In this document: one piece after another, positions 22,094-31,196 of the stretch | Layout of the letters: every line of letters begins with the position of its first letter | Numbering within the stretch: position 1 is the stretch's first letter | Origin: Bowmanella sp. JS7-9 | GTDB lineage: Bacteria > Pseudomonadota > Gammaproteobacteria > Enterobacterales > Alteromonadaceae | DNA: 64,000 bases | Direction: 5' to 3' | Assembly: GCF_004329715.1 (NCBI RefSeq) | Contig: NZ_JXSY01000024.1 | Span: 1 to 64,000 of the forward strand | The notes under the pieces: generated by a model | Database searches by the model: none | Told to the model about the DNA's origin: nothing | The model's input: the letters and a program-made list of their open reading frames with translations, nothing else | Translations under genes and position numbers: made by a program

Positions 22094-22378
22094 TTATACA
22101 ATCCTTTTGATAGCGCAGACACTTTACCCAAAAGCACGGAGGAGAAAAAGTATCGCTGTGATGCACTAATTCAAGACGTGCGCCCTAAAATAGTGCAAAA
22201 ATTCACCACAAGGTCTATATCCATAATACTTACAACCAACTGGCCCTACCGTTCTTTATTTTTTTAATTCTTATTAATCAGATACTTATGAAGTATTTAA
22301 GTTGGATTTAGCCTGAGTTTGGCGCATGGGTACTGAATTTGCGTTAGTCCAGTTAAATCGAAATGGAGAACACACTAA

Positions 22379-23047
22379 ATGAAAAAACTTACTTCACTCA
22401 CAATTGCCGCACCTTTATTACTTGCTGCTTCAATCGCTCAGGCGGAGGTCAGTGCAAACTTTGGTGCGACCAGCAACTATCTGTGGCGCGGTGTCACTCA
22501 GTCTGCCGACGGTGCTTCTGTATCCGGCGGTCTGGATTACAGTAATGAAAGTGGTTTCTATGCGGGTACCTGGATCGGTACCATCGATTGGGGTATCGGC
22601 AACGCAGCCGAAACCGATTTATATCTGGGATACAGTGGCGAAGCCGACGGATTTAGCTATGACGTCGGTTACGTTTATTACGCTTACTTAGAAAGCGAAT
22701 ACGATGGTTCTGATTTCGGTGAACTGTACTTTAAAGGTGCCATGGCAGACTTTAACTTCAGCATCGCCTACACCATCAACAGCGATGCCGATGATGCAGC
22801 GCCATTTGGTCAGGGCGACCTCTACTATTCTGTTGGTTATGAATTCGCCCTGTCGGAAGACTACTCACTGGCTCTGACAGTGGGTCACTATGATTTTGAT
22901 GTGGATGGCGCACTGGATGCAGATTACAGCCATGCCCAGTTGGACCTGAGCAAAGGTGACTTTACCTTCTCAGTTTCAAAAACGACCGACTCAGCGTTAT
23001 CGGATGATGACCTGAAACTGGTGGTTAGCTGGTCAACCTCATTCTAA
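22379..23047 (+). CDS. TorF-family putative outer-membrane porin
   Basis: This 222-residue protein has a signal peptide (cut after AQA near residue 22) and alternating-residue strands rich in Tyr, Asp and Gly, ending with an aromatic residue (SWSTSF), typical of outer-membrane beta-barrels. The N-terminus with SNYLWRGVTQS matches the TorF/TIGR02001 family. Substrate unknown. It is alone on its transcript: GGAG precedes the ATG and a 10-bp hairpin follows. The 285-bp gap before it holds a TGCACTA/TAGTGCA repeat. Confidence 0.85.
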   Translation: MKKLTSLTIAAPLLLAASIAQAEVSANFGATSNYLWRGVTQSADGASVSGGLDYSNESGFYAGTWIGTIDWGIGNAAETDLYLGYSGEADGFSYDVGYVYYAYLESEYDGSDFGELYFKGAMADFNFSIAYTINSDADDAAPFGQGDLYYSVGYEFALSEDYSLALTVGHYDFDVDGALDADYSHAQLDLSKGDFTFSVSKTTDSALSDDDLKLVVSWSTSF

Positions 23048-23055
23048 GTCATTGA

Positions 23056-23088
23056 GCCAGAGCATTTTTATGATGCTCTGGCGCATTT
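23056..23088 (+). terminator. Hairpin after the TorF-like porin
   Basis: GCCAGAGCAT (23056-23065), 7-nt loop, ATGCTCTGGC (23073-23082), then GCATTT. The stem is strong but the T tract is short. Confidence 0.6.
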
Positions 23089-23121
23089 CGCCTAAGTGCC
23101 GATTTACGGGTCAAACCGCTA

Positions 23122-23149
23122 TTGTTGTTTTTTTGAACTTGTTTATAAT
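23122..23149 (+). promoter_or_regulatory. Sigma-70 promoter for the small exported gene
   Basis: TTGTTG (23122-23127), a 16-bp T-rich spacer and a consensus TATAAT (23144-23149) lie 30 bp before the ATG at 23179. Confidence 0.6.
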
Positions 23150-23178
23150 GGCTCAATCTTCGGATAGGAGCACCGGAT

Positions 23179-23487
23179 ATGAACAACTCCATTAAGCGCA
23201 CGTCGCTTTTATTGGCATCAGTGGCAATGACCGCTGTAGTTGCGCATGTGCTCGTTCCGCAATCGGACAGCAATGTTATGTGTAGCGGTGTCGCTACCTA
23301 CGACAACAACCTGCCAGCCAGCCACCCTAACAATGTTTGCGCCAGCCACACCGAGTCGGATGTCAGCTGGGGTAATTGGTTAGTGGGTAATAGTCAAAGC
23401 GGACAATTTCATTTCCTCGATCTACTCGAGCTTATCAGCCGTCACACCAGTGACGCCCAACCAGCCAAGACCTCACCCGGACCATAA
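23179..23487 (+). CDS. Small exported or membrane-anchored protein, unknown
   Basis: I do not recognise this 102-residue protein. It starts MNNSIKRTSLLLASVAMTAVVAHVLVPQSD, a basic end followed by one hydrophobic segment (about 8-27), either a signal peptide or an anchor. The rest is polar, with two cysteines (VMCSGVA and NVCASHTES) and DVSWGNWLVG. GGAG precedes the ATG. Its stop overlaps the next start by one base (TAATG), which indicates translational coupling to the DUF2970 gene. Confidence 0.7.
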   Translation: MNNSIKRTSLLLASVAMTAVVAHVLVPQSDSNVMCSGVATYDNNLPASHPNNVCASHTESDVSWGNWLVGNSQSGQFHFLDLLELISRHTSDAQPAKTSPGP

Positions 23488-23669
23488 TGTCCAGGCTCTG
23501 GCGGATCATTCAGAGCGTATTAGCCAGCGCCTTTGGCGTGCAGAGCGAAGCCAATCGACAGGCAGATTTTAATCAGGAATCATTCGTCCCCTACATTCTG
23601 GTAGGCGTCGTGTTTGTGGCTTTGTTTATAGCAGGACTGATTGCACTGGTGAATGTCATTACCCACTAG
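23487..23669 (+). CDS. DUF2970 family small membrane protein
   Basis: This 60-residue protein has a polar N-terminus with FGVQSEANRQADF and one C-terminal membrane segment (about 33-57). The order, an AFGVQ-type motif and then a single helix, matches DUF2970. Function unknown. Its ATG overlaps the preceding stop, and its own TAG shares the palindrome CTAG with the stop of convergent dam. Confidence 0.78.
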   Translation: MSRLWRIIQSVLASAFGVQSEANRQADFNQESFVPYILVGVVFVALFIAGLIALVNVITH

Positions 23670-24481
23670 CGGTAAAGCGCGAGTAACTCACCTACTTTTT
23701 TGCGACTGGCACCGTGGCGACTGATTGTGCGCGACACATGTAACTTGGTCAGCCTGGCGCCGCGATACAACTCGCGGGTTAGCGCTGTATCATGATTACT
23801 CAGCAGCACCGACGTCCCTTGGGCCGCTGCTTCGCGAGCCAACACTGCCAACTGATGTTGATCGTCTAACGAAAAACCCACTCTGGCGTAGTCGGTGAAT
23901 TTTGCCGTCTCGCTGATTGGAGCATACGGCGGGTCACAATAAATAACCGCATTTGCCGGTGCATTACGCATCACATCCTGGTAAGACAAACAACTGAATG
24001 TGGCCAACTGCGCCTTCTCTGCGAACGCCCACATTTCCTTTTGCGGGAAATACGGCCGCTTATAGCGTCCAAATGGTACGTTATACCCGCCCTTACGATT
24101 GTAGCGACACAATCCGTTGTATCCATGGCGGTTGAGGTAAACAAATAGCGCTGAACGCCGCTGAATGTCATTGCACTGATTAAACTCATCACGCAGCGCA
24201 TAGTAGCGCTCGGCCTGATTGTTGTACTCCTGCATCAGGCGTTCAATGTCAGCGATAATTTGATCCGGTTTGGTCTTGAGGAGTTGATAAAGATTGATCA
24301 GGTCTGGATTAATGTCATTGAGATGATAGGCCGAATACTGAGTATTCAGAAACACTGAACCGGCACCAACAAAAGGCTCAACCAACACATCTGCTTCCGG
24401 CAAGTGTGCTTTGATCTCTTTCATCAATCCGAATTTTCCCCCTGCCCATTTTAGAAAGGCGCGGGTTGGGGCGTGTTTCAT
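23666..24481 (-). CDS. dam: DNA adenine methylase (GATC)
   Basis: This 271-residue enzyme methylates adenine in GATC, guiding mismatch repair and replication timing. Motifs are FLKWAGGK (9-16), FVGAGSVF (37-44, SAM binding) and the catalytic DPPY at 183-186. The C-terminal LLSNHD is also conserved. It is the last gene of aroK-aroB-damX-dam, 71 bp after damX. Confidence 0.97.
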   Translation of the reverse strand: MKHAPTRAFLKWAGGKFGLMKEIKAHLPEADVLVEPFVGAGSVFLNTQYSAYHLNDINPDLINLYQLLKTKPDQIIADIERLMQEYNNQAERYYALRDEFNQCNDIQRRSALFVYLNRHGYNGLCRYNRKGGYNVPFGRYKRPYFPQKEMWAFAEKAQLATFSCLSYQDVMRNAPANAVIYCDPPYAPISETAKFTDYARVGFSLDDQHQLAVLAREAAAQGTSVLLSNHDTALTRELYRGARLTKLHVSRTISRHGASRKKVGELLALYR

Positions 24482-24552
24482 TATTATGGTTTTTTTACGA
24501 CATTAATGCGGAACATGCATTGTAACCACAGGGATCTTGCAAGAACAGAATT

Positions 24553-25902
24553 TTATTCAAACGGCGACGACGCTCTGGCCTGCTCGCGACTTATTTGTCG
24601 CCCGGATTTTACAAAGGGCTGTAAATCAGGCCACTGTTTCCGGAACTCTGCAATCCCTGCACGAGCGGCCTCCAGTGAATCAAAAGAATGACGCCACACC
24701 ACTACATGCCAGCCATGATCATCACGACGTGTGGCATATTGAAGCAACTCGCCGCTCAGCTTGTTGCGTAAAACGAACTCATTTAACAAATCGATATTTT
24801 CCATACCTACGATTTGCAGATAATAACGACGGCTATCAATTTCCGGCTCAACAGTCACTGCATCTTGCTTGGGCACTGACAGCAATGGGTCTGTTTGCTC
24901 TGTCTGTTCTGTCTGTTCTGTCTGTAGCGTATTGTCTGTATCAATTAAAGCCATGTCCTGATGTTCTGGGCTTTGCAAATCGTGCGGCACTTCAACATAT
25001 TCATCTGACGGGTTTGTGTTCTGCTCACTCTCCACCGCGCTTTCAGCCGCTTGAGGCAGGTTATTTTTATCCGCCATGTCTTCGCTAGCAGGCGCTGCCC
25101 AGTGAGTCACAGGTAACTGATTGGCGGGAATCTTAAGCGCAGCTGGTTCGGGCAGTTGGTTGGCGATATCGGGTGTAGTGAGTTCCTGTACATCCTGCCA
25201 TACCATTGACACCCCATCCGGATAAAATCGGTGCAGCGCCAGCAAAGCGGCGGACATCACCAACACCATCATCATTGCCCGCCACCACCAGGCATCCTTA
25301 AATGAACGGGTATTGCGATGCTCATAAATAAACCCGTCATCAGTCTGATCCTGATTAACTGAAGAGGCGTCTTTATCGCTCAAATTAATTCTTTCCTGCG
25401 CCAGCAATACCGGTTGCTCATCACGATGGGCGGGGAGACAAGCCTTGCTCTCAGCGGCCCAGTCAGCAGGGCCAAATAACAGCACATTCATATGATGGCG
25501 CAAACGCTCAGAACGACTATGGCGAATAATGTCCCACAACTCACTGAGGATATCGCTATGCAACTTATCCGCATGCACAATTGCAATCAGAATAAACTGC
25601 GGACTATTGCCCAATGCATGGGGCAGGATCTCGGCCAATGGCCGCGCATAATCGAGACGTAACTTGCCCACTAACTGTTCGACAATGCGCTGACGCGCCT
25701 GACTCAGCGAAAGGTTTTCCTTACCAATTAGGTAAGCGACATTAGCCTGCTCACTTTTGCGTGCTAAAAACTCAGTAACAAATTCGTTATGCTGTGCGAG
25801 AGAATCACCGCCGACAAAAATTAATTGCGACGAGTAGTTCACCAGATGATCCAGGCGTGCATGCAAATCCTGAAATGGGGGGCGTGTGTGTCCTTGCGTC
25901 AA
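24553..25902 (-). CDS. damX: DamX-like cell-division protein with SPOR domain
   Basis: This 449-residue protein has a cytoplasmic region (1-206) with an ATPase-like fold but no intact Walker motifs that I can see, one membrane segment (about 207-224), a long acidic Gln/Glu/Asp-rich periplasmic linker, and a C-terminal SPOR domain (about 363-440, RRYYLQIVGMENIDLLNEFV) that binds denuded peptidoglycan at the division site. The start is TTG at 25902; no ATG lies near and GAG precedes it. The linker carries a 9-bp in-frame repeat encoding EQT units. It lies 3 bp after aroB. Confidence 0.9.
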   Translation of the reverse strand: MTQGHTRPPFQDLHARLDHLVNYSSQLIFVGGDSLAQHNEFVTEFLARKSEQANVAYLIGKENLSLSQARQRIVEQLVGKLRLDYARPLAEILPHALGNSPQFILIAIVHADKLHSDILSELWDIIRHSRSERLRHHMNVLLFGPADWAAESKACLPAHRDEQPVLLAQERINLSDKDASSVNQDQTDDGFIYEHRNTRSFKDAWWWRAMMMVLVMSAALLALHRFYPDGVSMVWQDVQELTTPDIANQLPEPAALKIPANQLPVTHWAAPASEDMADKNNLPQAAESAVESEQNTNPSDEYVEVPHDLQSPEHQDMALIDTDNTLQTEQTEQTEQTDPLLSVPKQDAVTVEPEIDSRRYYLQIVGMENIDLLNEFVLRNKLSGELLQYATRRDDHGWHVVVWRHSFDSLEAARAGIAEFRKQWPDLQPFVKSGRQISREQARASSPFE

Positions 25903-25905
25903 TGG

Positions 25906-26967
25906 TTACTCTGCCAATATGTCTCTCAATAACGGTTCCGGTAACTCAGTGATCACCGCATGACCAATTTTATCTGCGATGACAAAGCGTATGGCACCTT
26001 GCTTCACTTTTTTATCATGGCGCATATGCTGGATAAATTGCGCATAACCCATGTGAGCAGGGGCTTTGACCGGTAAATCAAAGGCAGCGATCAGGTCGGT
26101 GATACGTCGAACTTCTGACGCACTCATCCAACCAAGTGCTGCTGATGCTTGTGCAGCAAATATCATACCAGTGGCCACTGCTTCGCCGTGCAACCAGGTG
26201 CCAAAGCCCATTTCTGCCTCGATTGCATGCCCAAAGGTATGGCCGAGATTAAGTATGGCGCGAATATTCTGTTCAGTTTCGTCGGCAGCAACTACCTCTG
26301 CTTTTATTTCACAGCTACGCTGCACGGCATAACGGATGGCCTCAGGCTCTAATGCTTTCAAAGCCCCGACATTATTTTCCAACCAGGCGAAAAATGCCGC
26401 ATCGTAAATAATGCCGTACTTGATCACTTCCGCCATACCGGCGGCAAATTCGCGAGGGGGTAGCGTGTGCAAACTATCGATATCAATTAGCACCGCTTGT
26501 GGCTGATAAAACGCGCCTATCATATTTTTACCCAGCGGATGGTTTACCGCCGTTTTACCACCAACCGATGAATCCACCTGTGACAGTAAGGTGGTTGGGA
26601 TTTGTACAAAGGGAATGCCACGCTGATAACAAGCAGCCGCAAAGCCTGTCAGATCACCGATCACACCGCCACCTAATGCCACTAAACAGGTATCCCGCGC
26701 CGCGTGCATGTCCAGCAGTGTGGTCATAATCTGTTCGAAGCTTTTAAGCGTTTTATATGCTTCGCCGTCGGGAATTTCGATCCATTGAGCATGTGGACAG
26801 GCAGCCGCCAACTTTGCACCGTACAAGGCACGAACTGTGGGATTGGTTACCACCACCAGATGTTGATAAGGAAGATATTGATTGACCAGTTGTGGCTGTT
26901 GCAGCAAACCAGTCTGGATACAAATCGGGTAGCTACGCTCACCCAGACTAACAGTTAACAGGCTCAT
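25906..26967 (-). CDS. aroB: 3-Dehydroquinate synthase
   Basis: This 353-residue NAD+- and zinc-dependent enzyme converts DAHP to 3-dehydroquinate in the shikimate pathway. Key stretches are [40 protein letters not shown], and the zinc ligands Glu in MAEVIKYG, His in [10 protein letters not shown] and His in LHGEAV. It follows aroK by 27 bp. Confidence 0.98.
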   Translation of the reverse strand: MSLLTVSLGERSYPICIQTGLLQQPQLVNQYLPYQHLVVVTNPTVRALYGAKLAAACPHAQWIEIPDGEAYKTLKSFEQIMTTLLDMHAARDTCLVALGGGVIGDLTGFAAACYQRGIPFVQIPTTLLSQVDSSVGGKTAVNHPLGKNMIGAFYQPQAVLIDIDSLHTLPPREFAAGMAEVIKYGIIYDAAFFAWLENNVGALKALEPEAIRYAVQRSCEIKAEVVAADETEQNIRAILNLGHTFGHAIEAEMGFGTWLHGEAVATGMIFAAQASAALGWMSASEVRRITDLIAAFDLPVKAPAHMGYAQFIQHMRHDKKVKQGAIRFVIADKIGHAVITELPEPLLRDILAE

Positions 26968-26994
26968 GAGCGTAGCTCCGTAAGAAGGGTTTGA

Positions 26995-27510
26995 TTACAA
27001 ACCGATTTTTTCGATGATTTGGTTGGCCACTGCGCGCGCGCTTTGGTCGTCGGTTTGTACCACGTAATCCGCCACTTCTTCATACATAGGATTACGTTCA
27101 TCGGCCAGGCTACGCAACACCTGCTCAGGTTCACCATTTTGCAGCAGTGGACGGCGCTTATCACGCTGAGTACGCGCAACTTGCTTCTCGATGGTCGTTT
27201 GCAGATACACCACAATACCACGGGCAGATAAACGGTTACGGTTTTTCTTGCTGATGATTGAACCACCGCCGGTGGCTAATACAATTCCTTGCTTCTCGGT
27301 GAGATCTTCGATGACATTTTCTTCGCGAACTCGAAAACCTTCTTCACCCTCCAGATCGAAAACCCAGGCAATATCTGCACCGGTACGGCGCTCAATTTCC
27401 TGATCGGAGTCATAAAATTCTAAATGGAGTTCGTCGGCGAGGTGTCTGCCAATGGTGCTTTTACCTGCACCCATGGGTCCGACGAGAAAGATATTACGTT
27501 TTTCGGCCAT
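26995..27510 (-). CDS. aroK: Shikimate kinase
   Basis: This 171-residue P-loop kinase phosphorylates shikimate. It has Walker [10 protein letters not shown] (residues 11-19), the shikimate-binding [14 protein letters not shown] block and LATGGGSI. It is the first gene of aroK-aroB-damX-dam. A terminator separates it from pilQ, and a promoter-like pair lies about 90 bp upstream. Confidence 0.98.
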   Translation of the reverse strand: MAEKRNIFLVGPMGAGKSTIGRHLADELHLEFYDSDQEIERRTGADIAWVFDLEGEEGFRVREENVIEDLTEKQGIVLATGGGSIISKKNRNRLSARGIVVYLQTTIEKQVARTQRDKRRPLLQNGEPEQVLRSLADERNPMYEEVADYVVQTDDQSARAVANQIIEKIGL

Positions 27511-27597
27511 ATTTTTCAGGTCACAAACTAATAATTAATCGTAAGGTGGAAAGCTCTAATACCTCCGGTATTAACCCGGGTCATTTGAGAACGCCGG

Positions 27598-27627
27598 ATT
27601 ATCTCAGTTTACCTGTCAACTTTGCAA
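27598..27627 (-). promoter_or_regulatory. Putative promoter for aroK-aroB-damX-dam
   Basis: On the minus strand TTGCAA (27622-27627) and GATAAT (27598-27603) are spaced by 18 bp. They lie between the pilQ terminator and aroK, where a promoter is required. Confidence 0.5.
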
Positions 27628-27666
27628 GCATTGCGCCGTTTAATTAGCCATTATCCGAAGATAAAC

Positions 27667-27690
27667 AAAAACGGCACCCGCAGGTGCCGT
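27667..27690 (-). terminator. Terminator of the pilMNOPQ operon
   Basis: ACGGCACC (27671-27678), loop CGCA, GGTGCCGT (27683-27690); the minus strand then reads TTTTTGTTT. It lies 17 bp past the pilQ stop. Confidence 0.88.
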
Positions 27691-27706
27691 TATCCAATAA
27701 CCAGAT

Positions 27707-29461
27707 TTACATGGATTCGAGAATAATCTTCGGTGTCACGAAAATCAGTAATTCGCGCTTTTCGTTGAGGTTTTGTCTGTTTTTGAACAGATGGCCTAAC
27801 ACCGGAATATCACCCAACAAAGGCACCTGAGTAACAGCTTGCGTGGCATTTTGCTGGAAAATACCGCCCAACACGATGGTTTCACCGTTTTCCACCAGCA
27901 CCTGTGTACTGATTTCCTGAGTATCAATGGCGACCGCAGGACCCGTCGAGGTAGAGACAGTGTCACCACGGGTATCCTGAGTAATCACCAGATCCAGAAT
28001 AATACGGTTGTCCGGGGTGATATGAGGTGTCACTTTCAAACTCAACACCGCCTTTTTGAACTCAACCGAGGTAGCGCCACTGGAAGTTGCCTGTACGTAT
28101 GGAATCTCTGTACCCTGCTCGATATAGGCATCATGCTGGTTGGCAACTGTAATACGTGGGCTTGCAATCACTTCGCCTTTGTTCTCATTCTCCAGCGCCG
28201 ATAATTCCAGATCCAAAATGGTGCCATCCGCCAAGCGGGCAATACTCAGACCAAAACGACCCGCCGCGCCACTGACTGGCAAATTCACATTCAGACGATC
28301 TGTCAGAGAAGGAATGTTACCGCTGCCAATGGTTTGCGCACCTTCCAGCGAACCCGATACCCCATCGGTGTCTTGTTGGTCACTGAACCCCCAGCGTACC
28401 CCTAATTCATCGGAAATATTGTCACGTACGGTGACCATGCGTGATTCAATCAGCACCTGTTTCACCGGAATATCCAGCGTGCGCACCATATCACGTGCCT
28501 GATCGATGGACTCCTGCGTGTCTTTGATCAGAATGGTATTGGTTCGCTCATCCACCGTGACAGAACCACGGGCGGTAAGCAGTCCGCCTTCCGGAGATTT
28601 CAGAATCGCAGCAATGTTAGCTGCCTTGGCGTAGTTAATCTGTAAGTTTGCTGACGTCAGTGGTGCCAGTTCCGCCACCTGTTGTTGCGACTGCAATTGT
28701 TGAGCTTCACGCGCTGCCAGTTCATCGGCCGGTGCCACCAGCAAAATATTGCCTTCAACACGCTTATCCAGGCCCTTGATTTTCAGGATCATATCCAGTG
28801 CCTGATCCCAGGGAACACCGCTCAGGCTGATTGTCACGTTGCCATTCACAGAATCGGTCGTAACCAGATTAAAGCCATTAACCTGCGCAATGATTTGCAG
28901 TACCTGACGTACGGGAACATCCTGAAAATCCAGCGAGATAGGTGCACCGGCATAATCGGATTGCACCGCCTCAGCCTCCTGCATCGCTTCTTGCTGACTC
29001 ACCGGCGAAATCTCAATCACTAAACTGTTGTCACTGCTTTGCTCAATCCATTTGACATTATCCGCCAACGTGAACACGACTGCGGCGTTCTCACCTTCCT
29101 GGAAAGTTTCAATCATCGTCACCACAGACGCGAAGTCCGTCACATCCAACTGGTATAAATGCTCTTCAGAGACATTAACGTTGGCTAAATTGATGCGCAG
29201 TGCATCCGCGGATTTTTCGAACTGAGCATCCACACCCTGCTGATCGAATACCAATACGGTGCGAGCACCGCCGTCCTGGGTGCGTTGAAATTGCACGTCA
29301 TTCAGGGTAACCACCTGCATAGTATGTGCTTCGGTGTTGACCAACACCGGTTCTTGCGCGCTGGCGTGCCAGCCCAGCAAAGATACCGCAGCCAGCGCAA
29401 CCCAAGGCCAAACGCGACGCTGTTTGTTCAATTTTTTGTTAAAGATATATCGCTCAGACAT
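27707..29461 (-). CDS. pilQ: Type IV pilus secretin PilQ
   Basis: This 584-residue outer-membrane secretin is the pore for type IV pili. It has an N-terminal signal/anchor region (about 16-36), an AMIN domain (about 50-150), an STN/N0 domain (about 170-250, PISLDFQDVPVRQVLQIIAQ), an N1/KH region and the C-terminal secretin domain with the VPLLGDIPVLGHLFK signature near residue 550. ATG at 29461 is preferred, though the GTG one codon earlier is possible; it overlaps the pilP stop. Last gene of pilMNOPQ. Confidence 0.96.
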   Translation of the reverse strand: MSERYIFNKKLNKQRRVWPWVALAAVSLLGWHASAQEPVLVNTEAHTMQVVTLNDVQFQRTQDGGARTVLVFDQQGVDAQFEKSADALRINLANVNVSEEHLYQLDVTDFASVVTMIETFQEGENAAVVFTLADNVKWIEQSSDNSLVIEISPVSQQEAMQEAEAVQSDYAGAPISLDFQDVPVRQVLQIIAQVNGFNLVTTDSVNGNVTISLSGVPWDQALDMILKIKGLDKRVEGNILLVAPADELAAREAQQLQSQQQVAELAPLTSANLQINYAKAANIAAILKSPEGGLLTARGSVTVDERTNTILIKDTQESIDQARDMVRTLDIPVKQVLIESRMVTVRDNISDELGVRWGFSDQQDTDGVSGSLEGAQTIGSGNIPSLTDRLNVNLPVSGAAGRFGLSIARLADGTILDLELSALENENKGEVIASPRITVANQHDAYIEQGTEIPYVQATSSGATSVEFKKAVLSLKVTPHITPDNRIILDLVITQDTRGDTVSTSTGPAVAIDTQEISTQVLVENGETIVLGGIFQQNATQAVTQVPLLGDIPVLGHLFKNRQNLNEKRELLIFVTPKIILESM

Positions 29462-29990
29462 CACTTTGCTCTCCTGCTGCTGAGGCCTTTGTCAACTTGG
29501 CATCTTTTCTAAGCCAACACCCGGTGCCATCAGGCAACATTTCTGAAATTACTATCGCGTCCGGCGTGATGCTGGTGACTTTGCCATAAAACAGTCCCAG
29601 AAAATCGCCCGGTTTAACTTTGTATAATCCGCCATCACTGCTTTGTACCAGCCCCCATTTGGTGCCCATTGCGTCAAATGACCCCTTAAATTGCAGCGCG
29701 TCTATCCCATAGCGCTCGAGAGGTTGCTTCTGACGACGAAAATCGGGCTGAGGACAGTTGACGTTTTTGGTATCCGCCACCTCATAGGTTTCACGCTTAG
29801 GACGCTGAAACGGATTACGCTTATCTTTTCCTGTGTACTCGAAAGGTGGCATGCGTGAAAACTCAGGGTATTTTTCGATGGTAACCTGAGTCGTACTGTT
29901 GACCTGTTGAATAAACGCTTGCAAATCAGACACATCCGCCTGACATCCAGCCAAGGTCATCAGTGGTAGCAACATAAGCACTTTTTTCAT
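29454..29990 (-). CDS. pilP: Type IV pilus lipoprotein PilP
   Basis: This 178-residue protein has a lipobox (LAGC, Cys16) and the typical mature domain in which FEYTGKDKRNPFQRPKRE precedes a small beta-sandwich containing GLVQSSDGGLYKVKPGDFLG. PilP links the inner-membrane PilNO complex to PilQ. It follows pilO by 1 bp and overlaps pilQ by 8 bp. Confidence 0.94.
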   Translation of the reverse strand: MKKVLMLLPLMTLAGCQADVSDLQAFIQQVNSTTQVTIEKYPEFSRMPPFEYTGKDKRNPFQRPKRETYEVADTKNVNCPQPDFRRQKQPLERYGIDALQFKGSFDAMGTKWGLVQSSDGGLYKVKPGDFLGLFYGKVTSITPDAIVISEMLPDGTGCWLRKDAKLTKASAAGEQSDV

Positions 29991-29991
29991 C

Positions 29992-30588
29992 TTAGCGCTC
30001 CACCAATGTGCCAGTACGATAGGTTTTCGCTTTAACCTTCAGGTTAAGCCCTTCGTTAGTCTGGTTGATATCGAAATCATGCATCGTCACAATACGCGGC
30101 AACGCAGCAACACTGGACACAAACTCACCAAACTGGTGGTAACTGCCCTGTACTTCCATCTGAATCGGTAACTCTGTATAAAATTCTTTGGCGACTTCTG
30201 GCTGCCAGTCGAGCAACTTGAAGGTCAAGCCTGCCGACGTACCCACATACGTAATGTCATCAAGCAGACCCGGCGTTTCATCACTGGTCGGTAAAGAGCG
30301 CAACATAGAAGAAAAGTCATCCTGAATGCGTGCCAGCTGCTCTTCGTAGGCGCTCAGATTAACGGCGATACCGTACTTCACCTGATAAGTACTGCGTAAT
30401 TCAGGTTCCTTGGCTTGCTCTTGGTCTAACACCGGTAATTTGTCACTGACCACCAGGTAGTAACACAACACACCAACGATAATCGCTTCAACCAGCGCCA
30501 CCACGGTCTTGACTTCAAACGGCCAGAACGCAACCTGTTCGAAATCCAGCTCATTCATTTCCTTCAGTTTGGCAAAATCAAATTTCAT
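29992..30588 (-). CDS. pilO: Type IV pilus inner-membrane protein PilO
   Basis: This 198-residue protein has one membrane helix (about 28-48), a coiled-coil stretch (about 65-100) and a ferredoxin-like C-terminal domain containing LPIQMEVQGSYHQFGEFVSS. It pairs with PilN in the alignment complex. It overlaps pilN by 4 bp. Confidence 0.95.
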   Translation of the reverse strand: MKFDFAKLKEMNELDFEQVAFWPFEVKTVVALVEAIIVGVLCYYLVVSDKLPVLDQEQAKEPELRSTYQVKYGIAVNLSAYEEQLARIQDDFSSMLRSLPTSDETPGLLDDITYVGTSAGLTFKLLDWQPEVAKEFYTELPIQMEVQGSYHQFGEFVSSVAALPRIVTMHDFDINQTNEGLNLKVKAKTYRTGTLVER

Positions 30589-31196
30589 TTTTTGCCTCCT
30601 TTTTTACCTTTCTTGTCATCCGCTTTGTTTTCAGCCAGCGTTAGATCCGGAGCAACCTTGTTACTCACGTGAAAGGTAATTTTGAAATCACTCACTGCAC
30701 CACCTGCATCCTGACTAGCGCGGATCGAAGACAGATCTTCACGGTCAAACACCTCAGAATTTTGCAACTGGCGCATAAATTCGGCTAGGCGGTTATTGGA
30801 CTCACTTTGCCCCTGCACCTCAATCTGATTGTTGGTGCGCTTGAGGCTTTTAAAGCTCACGCCGGCTGGCACAATCTTGGCCAACTCATCCAATACATGT
30901 GCAGCAACGTTACGACTGGTTTGTAACTGTTCAATCAGCGCCATTTGCTGCTCAATCGCTGCTTTCTTCTCTTTAATATCTTTAATTTTCGCAATTTGGG
31001 CATCCAGACCGGCAATTTGCGTTTGCATAAACTGATTGCGGTGACGCTGATTATCAATCATATGGTCGATTGTCATCCCCACCAGATACATCACAGCGAA
31101 CGCGCCAAAGGCAACAAGCCCCAGTATTCCGAGGTATTCCTTTTTCTTTGCCTGCCGTTGCTTTTCACGCCACGGCAACAGGTTTATATGTGCCAT
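30585..31196 (-). CDS. pilN: Type IV pilus inner-membrane protein PilN
   Basis: This 203-residue protein starts MAHINLLPWREKQRQAKKKE, the conserved cytoplasmic INLLPWR motif that docks into PilM. It then has one membrane helix (about 23-45), a coiled coil (about 55-95) and a ferredoxin-like domain. It overlaps pilM by 13 bp and pilO by 4 bp. Confidence 0.96.
   Translation of the reverse strand: MAHINLLPWREKQRQAKKKEYLGILGLVAFGAFAVMYLVGMTIDHMIDNQRHRNQFMQTQIAGLDAQIAKIKDIKEKKAAIEQQMALIEQLQTSRNVAAHVLDELAKIVPAGVSFKSLKRTNNQIEVQGQSESNNRLAEFMRQLQNSEVFDREDLSSIRASQDAGGAVSDFKITFHVSNKVAPDLTLAENKADDKKGKKGGKK

Noticed and set aside
22236-22260. Possible sigma-54 promoter before the TorF-like porin (TGGCCC...)
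   Set aside because: The -12 GC dinucleotide is missing, so it does not meet the pattern.
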